Below, in pieces: positions 6,182 through 10,584 of a DNA stretch of 10,584 nucleotides (position 1 is its first letter; each line of letters starts with the position of its first letter). A model generated the notes under the pieces. That model had not been told where the DNA came from. It did not search any database and worked only from the letters and a program-made list of their open reading frames with translations. Origin of the DNA: Hyphomicrobiales bacterium. Lineage in GTDB: Bacteria; Pseudomonadota; Alphaproteobacteria; Rhizobiales; Devosiaceae. Where the stretch lies: positions 1 to 10,584 of the forward strand of contig WFOP01000199.1 of assembly GCA_015487985.1 (NCBI GenBank), read 5' to 3'. The translations under genes and the position numbers were made by a program.

Positions 6182-8830
6182 GTGAGCACAGATCAAACCA
6201 CCACCAACTCTGAATTTGAGCGATATAACCCGCGTGAAATGGAACCGCACTGGCAGGAGGTGTGGCGCAAAAACAAGGTATTTGAACTCGATGACGATGA
6301 CCCCCGGGATCGCTATTATGTCCTTGAGATGTTCCCCTACCCCTCGGGCCGCCTGCATGCGGGTCATGTGCGCAATTATGCAATGGGAGATGTTGTTGCC
6401 CGATATCACCGCGCCCTTGGCAAGGCTGTTTTGCACCCCATGGGATGGGACGCCTTTGGCCTGCCGGCGGAAAACGCCGCCATCAAAACAAAGACGCACC
6501 CAAAAGACTGGACATATGCCAACATCGCTGCCATGCGCGCCCAATTACAATCCATGGGACTGAGCATTGACTGGTCCCGGGAATTTGCCACGTGCGACCC
6601 TGAATATTACGAACATCAACAGCGACTGTTTTTGCAGTTTTTGGGCGCTGATCTGATTACGCGAAAAAAGTCAAAAGTAAACTGGGACCCGGTGGACCTG
6701 ACCGTACTGGCCAATGAACAGGTGATCGACGGGCGCGGCTGGCGCTCGGGCGCCGAGGTTGAACAGCGTGAACTTATTCAATGGTTTTTCAAAATCACAG
6801 ATTTTGCCGAAGACCTTTTGCTCAGTCTGGACGACCTGGAAGGCTGGCCGCAAAAAGTACGCACCATGCAACGCAACTGGATTGGCAAATCCACGGGCAT
6901 GCTCATTCGCTGGGATCTAAAAGGGGATACACTGCCCGCCGGGTTTGATGATCTGGAAGTCTATACCACACGTCCCGATACAATTTTTGGCGCCGCATTC
7001 ATGGCGATAGCTGCGGACCATCCTCTGGCCAGCGCATTGGCAAAATCCAACCCGGAACTGCAATCCTTCATCAAACGGTGCCAGGCCGCAGGCACCAGTG
7101 CCGCAACATTGGAAACATTGGAGAAAGAAGGTTTTGATACAGGGATTCACGTGAAACATCCCTTTGACCCGGAAAAGATCCTCCCCGTATATGTGGCCAA
7201 TTTTGTCCTTATGGGATATGGCACCGGGGCCATATTCGGCTGCCCGTCAGGGGATCAGCGCGATCTGGATTTTGCCCGCAAATATAATCTGGATTTTACC
7301 ACCGTGGTGGTGCCCCGTGGTGAGGATCAGAACAGCTTTGCCGTGACCGATGAGGCCTATACCGAAGATGGCATCATCGTCAATTCGAAATTTCTTGACG
7401 GTATGACACCGGCCCAGGCCTTTGAACAGGTGGCAGACCGACTAAGCAATATTGACTTGCGCGGCAAGCCGCAGGGATCACGTAAAACCAATTACCGTTT
7501 GCGGGACTGGGGAATTTCCCGCCAGCGCTTCTGGGGTTGCCCCATTCCCATTATCCATTGCGATAATTGTGGTCAGGTCAATGTTCCCGATACCGACCTG
7601 CCAGTGCGCCTGCCTGAAGACCCCGACTTGAGCAAACCGGGAAATGCACTGGATCATCACCCCACATGGAAATTTGTCCCCTGCCCCACCTGTGGTGCCG
7701 ATGCCCGCCGGGAAACAGACACCATGGACACCTTTGTTGATTCTTCATGGTATTTTGCCCGCTTTACTTCCCCCAAATCATCTCAGCCCGTTGTCCCCGA
7801 AATTGCCAATTCATGGCTGCCGGTGGATCAGTATATCGGGGGAATTGAACACGCCATTTTGCACCTGCTTTATTCACGCTATTTCACCCGCGCCCTCAAA
7901 CAGATCGGGCTTGTGGATTTGAAGGAACCCTTCAAGGGACTTTTCACCCAGGGCATGGTGACCCATGAAACCTATAAGGACGAGGATGGAAACTGGGTCA
8001 GCCCTGATGATATCAGAATTGAAACAAAAGACGGAGAACGACTGGCATTCGTTATGTCCACAAACCGGCCAGCAACCATCGGTCCGGTTGAAAAAATGTC
8101 CAAGTCCAAGCTCAACGGCGTCGACCCCCAGGACATGCTTAAAACCCACGGGGCCGATGCCATCCGCTGGTTTGTTCTTTCTGATTCGCCCCCGGAACGG
8201 GATGTGGAATGGAATGAAGCGGGGATTGATGGCGCTTCGCGATTTGTGCAGCGCCTTTATAAAATTGTTCACGAAGCCATGACGCTCGGGCAACTCTCCC
8301 CCAGGGATGCAGGAAAAGACGACAGGGTCGCCCGCGATTTTCTCGCCCACGTTCACGCCACAACCAAAGCGGTTGGGGAAGAGCTTGCCGGCATTCGCTT
8401 CAATCGTGCCATTGCTCAAATTTATGATCTGGCCAACGGGTTCTCAAAATTCCTGCCACAGGTTGCCAAAGAGCCCAATGGGGAACGTATTCTGGCTTTG
8501 CGACAGGGGTTGGATCACCTGATTGTTTTGATTGCCCCTTTCATGCCACATATGGCTGAAACATGTTGGCAGCAATTAGGTAAATCAGGACTGGTCTGTG
8601 ATGCCCCATGGCCAGAAGTGGACCCGGCCCTGCTGATAAAAGAAAGTACAATCCTGCCGGTTCAGGTCAACGGCAAACGACGCGGCGAAATTGAAGTGCC
8701 CCTGAATGCACCAAAATCGCTAATTGAAGAAAAGGCGTTGAATTTGGAAGCCATTGAGCGCATTCTGGCAGGTGAATCACCAAAGAAGATTATTGTTGTG
8801 CCAAACAGGATTATCAACATTGTCATTTAA
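6182..8830 (+). CDS. leuS: Leucyl-tRNA synthetase
   Basis: This class I synthetase charges tRNA-Leu with leucine. At 882 residues it is full length. The HIGH-type motif is HAGH (59-62) within [10 protein letters not shown], and KMSKS is at 638-642. The CP1 editing domain has TTRPDT (262-267) and a [15 protein letters not shown] segment, the form I associate with alphaproteobacteria. The zinc site is intact (Cys460, Cys463, Cys501, Cys504). The [14 protein letters not shown] stretch, the DSSWYF motif and the C-terminal tRNA-binding domain ending IVVPNRI are all present. The start is the GTG at 6182, with AGGA at 6169-6172 at 9-nt spacing; the next Met is inside the conserved N-terminus. The 3' end overlaps the proposed lptE start. 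A parS-like sequence is embedded in the coding region at 7143-7158. Confidence 0.98.
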   Translation: MSTDQTTTNSEFERYNPREMEPHWQEVWRKNKVFELDDDDPRDRYYVLEMFPYPSGRLHAGHVRNYAMGDVVARYHRALGKAVLHPMGWDAFGLPAENAAIKTKTHPKDWTYANIAAMRAQLQSMGLSIDWSREFATCDPEYYEHQQRLFLQFLGADLITRKKSKVNWDPVDLTVLANEQVIDGRGWRSGAEVEQRELIQWFFKITDFAEDLLLSLDDLEGWPQKVRTMQRNWIGKSTGMLIRWDLKGDTLPAGFDDLEVYTTRPDTIFGAAFMAIAADHPLASALAKSNPELQSFIKRCQAAGTSAATLETLEKEGFDTGIHVKHPFDPEKILPVYVANFVLMGYGTGAIFGCPSGDQRDLDFARKYNLDFTTVVVPRGEDQNSFAVTDEAYTEDGIIVNSKFLDGMTPAQAFEQVADRLSNIDLRGKPQGSRKTNYRLRDWGISRQRFWGCPIPIIHCDNCGQVNVPDTDLPVRLPEDPDLSKPGNALDHHPTWKFVPCPTCGADARRETDTMDTFVDSSWYFARFTSPKSSQPVVPEIANSWLPVDQYIGGIEHAILHLLYSRYFTRALKQIGLVDLKEPFKGLFTQGMVTHETYKDEDGNWVSPDDIRIETKDGERLAFVMSTNRPATIGPVEKMSKSKLNGVDPQDMLKTHGADAIRWFVLSDSPPERDVEWNEAGIDGASRFVQRLYKIVHEAMTLGQLSPRDAGKDDRVARDFLAHVHATTKAVGEELAGIRFNRAIAQIYDLANGFSKFLPQVAKEPNGERILALRQGLDHLIVLIAPFMPHMAETCWQQLGKSGLVCDAPWPEVDPALLIKESTILPVQVNGKRRGEIEVPLNAPKSLIEEKALNLEAIERILAGESPKKIIVVPNRIINIVI
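7143..7158. promoter_or_regulatory. parS: parS-like ParB-binding site (candidate, inside leuS)
   Basis: GGATTCACGTGAAACA matches the parS consensus TGTTTCACGTGAAACA at 14 of 16 positions, with the central TTCACGTGAA palindrome and the right arm complete. It shares 14 identical bases with the candidate at 2415-2430. parS sites within genes near the origin are common. With uniform base composition a match this good is expected about 0.003 times per 10.6 kb. Confidence 0.6.
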
Positions 8831-9311
8831 CCGGATTACATTTTCACAACTCTGGGCATTTGTAAGTAGTTTTTTAACCATACTTGTTTTGTCCGCCTGT
8901 AGCTTCAGCCCTGTTTATTCAGGCGCAAATACAAATGGCACACAATATGATTATGCGTTTGAAGAAGCTCAGTCGCGACTGGAGCAAATCGTTTATGCCG
9001 ATCTGGTAGCCGCTTTTGGCCGATCAAACAGCCCTGATGCCAAACGTGTAAAAGTCATCGTTTCTTCCTCCCCCATCACGCCGGGAACAGGCAGTGTGGG
9101 CCTGAGTGGAAAAGTCACGGTTATAGACCCGATCACGGGCGAAGAAATATTCACCGGCACCCGAACGGCATCGGCAACATTTGTTTCTTCAGGCCAATCA
9201 CTGGCAAACCAGCAGGCGGCAAATGAAGCGGGGGAACGCGCCGCGCGTCAGTTGGCCCACTCCATCCGTTTAACACTTCTTGGTTTGCCCGCTGTTTCCC
9301 CATCACAATGA
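8820..9311 (+). CDS. lptE: LPS-assembly lipoprotein LptE-like protein
   Basis: LptE is the outer-membrane lipoprotein that plugs LptD and helps insert lipopolysaccharide. I chose the TTG at 8820 because GGA at 8808-8810 lies 9 nt before it and it yields a proper lipoprotein signal peptide. That peptide has a hydrophobic core and lipobox L-S-A-C with Cys27 as the lipidated residue, followed by SFSPVYSG, close to the GFxPLY start common in LptE. It gives 163 residues, a normal length for alphaproteobacterial LptE. The first codons overlap the end of leuS by 11 bp, and the stop overlaps the holA start (ATGA). Sequence conservation in this family is low. The call leans on the lipobox, size and the leuS-lptE-holA order, which is also found in other Proteobacteria. 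Confidence 0.83.
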   Translation: MSFNRITFSQLWAFVSSFLTILVLSACSFSPVYSGANTNGTQYDYAFEEAQSRLEQIVYADLVAAFGRSNSPDAKRVKVIVSSSPITPGTGSVGLSGKVTVIDPITGEEIFTGTRTASATFVSSGQSLANQQAANEAGERAARQLAHSIRLTLLGLPAVSPSQ

Positions 9312-10342
9312 GCGAACTGAAAGCCTATCAGGTTGATGCTTTTTTACACAATCAACCCACCGCACCGGGCATTTATCTGATTTACGGATCAGACGCCGGG
9401 CTTGTTCACGAACGCAGCATCCTGTTGTGCAACTCACAATTTGGCACCACCGGCAGCAATGAGACCCTGCACGGGGATGTCATTGTTCTGGAAATGAGCG
9501 AGCTTGAGGCCGAACCTTCAATATTGGCCGTCAAGGCACTGACAAAATCCATGTTTGCAGAAACGCCGGTTATTCGTGTCCGCAACGCTTCAAAGAATAT
9601 TTTGCCCATTTTGACCGAACTTCTAACCCAACCATTTGAAGCGGTTATCGTTGTTGAAACGGGCAGCCTGACCAAACGGGACAAATTGCGCGTCTTGATT
9701 GAAGAAGCGCCAAATGGCTGGACCCTGCCAAGTTTCGCCGATGATGACAGGTCTTTGGCAAAAGTTATCAAAGCGGCATTTGAGAAAGAACAGATTCTGA
9801 TTTCCCCCGATGCCATAGCGCACCTGTGCACCATATTGGGCAATGATCGCGAAATCACACGCCGGGAATTGGAAAAGCTGATCAATTTTGCCAGCCAAAG
9901 CAAAGAATTATCCCTTGCCGATGTGCACGCGCTTTGCGACGACAATGCCATGGTTGCTTTGGATACACTGGTTGATGCGATTGGAGTTGGCAATGCAGCA
10001 CTGCTTGAGGCCTCGCTAAACCGTTCTTTTTCCGCCGGTCTGGACGCCCAGCTGCTGCTCAATGCCAGTGCTCGTCATTTTCATTTTCTCAGAACCGTAC
10101 GTCAGAAAATTGATAATGGGAGCAATGCGGCAAGGGCACTTGAAAATACTTACCCAAAGCCACACTTTTCACGCAAACAGCAGATTTCCAATCAGGTGCA
10201 ACGCTGGTCTGCCCCCGCTCTCAAGCGAGCCAGTAAAAGGATTTTTGACGCAACCCTTGAGTCAAGAGAGCAGCGTTTATTGGGTGAAACTCTCACCCGG
10301 CGCGCCCTGTTGGCGATTTGTCTGGCCGCAGGCAAGCTCTAA
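9308..10342 (+). CDS. holA: DNA polymerase III subunit delta
   Basis: The delta subunit is the clamp-loader wrench that opens the beta sliding clamp for the replicative polymerase. The 344-residue product has the family layout. An N-terminal AAA+-like domain (YLIYGSDAGLVHERS near residue 23) has no Walker A lysine motif, as expected for delta. A middle section follows with a long acidic helix region (NDREITRRELEKLINF), and then the C-terminal helical collar domain (about 215-344, with DAQLLLNASARHF and ending RRALLAICLAAGKL). The ATG overlaps the lptE stop by 4 bp, which indicates translational coupling. In many rhizobial genomes parB follows nearby; here the next 242 bp are non-coding. Confidence 0.93.
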   Translation: MSELKAYQVDAFLHNQPTAPGIYLIYGSDAGLVHERSILLCNSQFGTTGSNETLHGDVIVLEMSELEAEPSILAVKALTKSMFAETPVIRVRNASKNILPILTELLTQPFEAVIVVETGSLTKRDKLRVLIEEAPNGWTLPSFADDDRSLAKVIKAAFEKEQILISPDAIAHLCTILGNDREITRRELEKLINFASQSKELSLADVHALCDDNAMVALDTLVDAIGVGNAALLEASLNRSFSAGLDAQLLLNASARHFHFLRTVRQKIDNGSNAARALENTYPKPHFSRKQQISNQVQRWSAPALKRASKRIFDATLESREQRLLGETLTRRALLAICLAAGKL

Positions 10343-10345
10343 AAC

Positions 10346-10435
10346 ATATCTCCCAAAAGCGGGTATCGGTCTTGGAACAAGAAACATGGCGAAACAAAAA
10401 GATAAAACAGGTCGCGTGAATAAATTGAACGCGAC
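10346..10435. repeat. Dispersed-repeat-like intergenic element downstream of holA
   Basis: This stretch begins just after the holA stop. It contains an imperfect hairpin (CCAA 10353-10356 with TTGG 10372-10375), then ACAAGAAACATGGCG and an ACAAAAAGATAAAACAG run, then a perfect 7-bp stem (GTCGCGT 10411-10417 with ACGCGAC 10429-10435, 11-nt loop). This order strongly resembles, from memory, an intergenic repeat found in many copies in rhizobial genomes (CCGAAAA...TTTTCGG hairpin, ACAAGA, CATGCG, AAACAAAAAGATA). That identification is recall, not a search result. The ATG at 10386 opens a 59-codon frame that I regard as fortuitous. Confidence 0.45.
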
Positions 10436-10537
10436 ATGCTTGTCTTATGATCTCTCTGGTTCTTTATGGCATAAAGAACCGCTGGCAGCGAGAGGCCTTC
10501 TCGCTATCAGCGGCGGGAGATGGATCGTCGACATGCT
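10432..10537. repeat. 9-bp direct repeat bracketing a structured module
   Basis: CGACATGCT occurs at 10432-10440 and again at 10529-10537, exactly flanking the 88-bp stretch that carries the three-way-junction fold. The sequences just inside show imperfect inversion (ATCTCTC on the left, GGGAGAT on the right). The arrangement resembles a short non-autonomous insertion with a 9-bp target duplication. A 9-bp repeat can also arise by chance in so short a region only rarely, but no family is recognised. Confidence 0.35.
10450..10521. ncRNA. Predicted three-way-junction structure (possible structured RNA or palindromic repeat)
   Basis: Three stems fit together. A closing stem pairs ATCTCTC (10450-10456) with GGGAGAT (10515-10521), with one G-U wobble. 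A 10-bp perfect hairpin uses GGTTCTTTAT (10458-10467) and ATAAAGAACC (10471-10480). A long hairpin covers 10481-10511, with GCTG/CAGC and AGCGAGA/TCTCGCT stems and a GGCCT loop. Since inverted repeats are symmetric, strand cannot be set. I recognise no known RNA: it lacks the hallmarks of SRP RNA and RNase P RNA. It may equally be a DNA repeat. Confidence 0.4.
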
Positions 10538-10557
10538 GGCCGTTTTGGGCCGCGCTA

Positions 10558-10584
10558 GAGTGTGATCACTCCCGTCTTTTCTTC
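10558..10584 (+). terminator. Weak terminator-like hairpin at the window end
   Basis: GAGTG (10558-10562) pairs with CACTC (10567-10571) around a TGAT loop, followed after three bases by the T-rich tract TCTTTTCTTC. It could end a transcript from the leuS-lptE-holA unit or from the structured element before it. The stem is only 5 bp and the tract is interrupted by C, so support is weak. Confidence 0.3.

Noticed and set aside
6589..6594. Third CACGTG hexamer, in leuS
   Set aside because: Its flanks (TTTGC before, CGACC after) do not match the parS arms, so it is just an E-box-like hexamer in coding DNA.
7874..8419. 181-residue minus-strand frame opposite leuS
   Set aside because: It lies inside the conserved KMSKS-bearing part of leuS and has no independent support.
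8754..8819. Longer lptE frame beginning inside leuS at 8754
   Set aside because: The extra residues ([10 protein letters not shown]...) push the lipobox cysteine to about residue 49, too deep for a signal peptide, and would give a 77-bp overlap with leuS.
8873..8880. TTAACCAT, a CtrA half-site-like octamer
   Set aside because: It lies inside the lptE signal-peptide coding region with no matching second half at the right spacing. A single octamer is not enough.
9406..10062. 218-residue minus-strand frame opposite holA
   Set aside because: It is Ser/Ala/Arg-rich, typical of an antisense shadow, and lies wholly within a well-supported holA.
10386..10565. 59-codon plus-strand frame starting MAKQKDKTG after holA
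   Set aside because: It runs through the repeat-like element and all the hairpins, has no good ribosome-binding site and no recognisable domain. The structure of the DNA explains the region better than a protein.

Overview
The window looks like core chromosome of an alphaproteobacterium, most likely from the Hyphomicrobiales (Rhizobiales) or a close relative. The evidence is the FtsK sequence type, with the internal TRTVQTGF segment typical of that group. The leuS-lptE-holA order, the alphaproteobacterial form of the LeuRS editing motif (GCPSGDQRD) and a 3'-terminal intergenic repeat resembling one I remember from rhizobial genomes also fit. Base composition looks moderate and even across the genes, and no transposase, phage or defence gene is visible.

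Layout. Positions 3-3188, plus strand: the C-terminal part of ftsK (its start lies before the window), a GNAT acetyltransferase abutting it, then a LolA-type periplasmic lipoprotein carrier. Positions 3217-4020, plus strand: exonuclease III (xth). Positions 4042-5224, minus strand: an OmpR-type response regulator followed by a small stand-alone cyclic-nucleotide-binding protein, apparently one transcription unit with no histidine kinase. Positions 5404-6087, minus strand: the PLP-homeostasis protein YggS. Positions 6182-10342, plus strand: leuS, lptE and holA, tightly packed with overlapping ends. Positions 10343-10584: no credible gene, but a dense run of inverted repeats.

How the genes fit together. 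This is housekeeping DNA: chromosome segregation at division (FtsK), replication (HolA), DNA repair (Xth), translation (LeuRS), envelope biogenesis (LolA-like, LptE) and cofactor homeostasis (YggS). The least explained protein-coding piece is the orphan regulator plus cNMP-domain pair.

Most notable signals. Two near-consensus parS-like palindromes, one just after the acetyltransferase stop (2415-2430) and one inside leuS (7143-7158), suggest the window lies in the ParB-binding, origin-proximal zone. The 3' end carries a dispersed-repeat-like element, then a predicted three-way junction bracketed by a 9-bp direct repeat, which may be a small mobile or structured RNA-like module. I did not find a new multi-gene system. 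The structured 3' end and the parS-like pair are the best candidates for follow-up.
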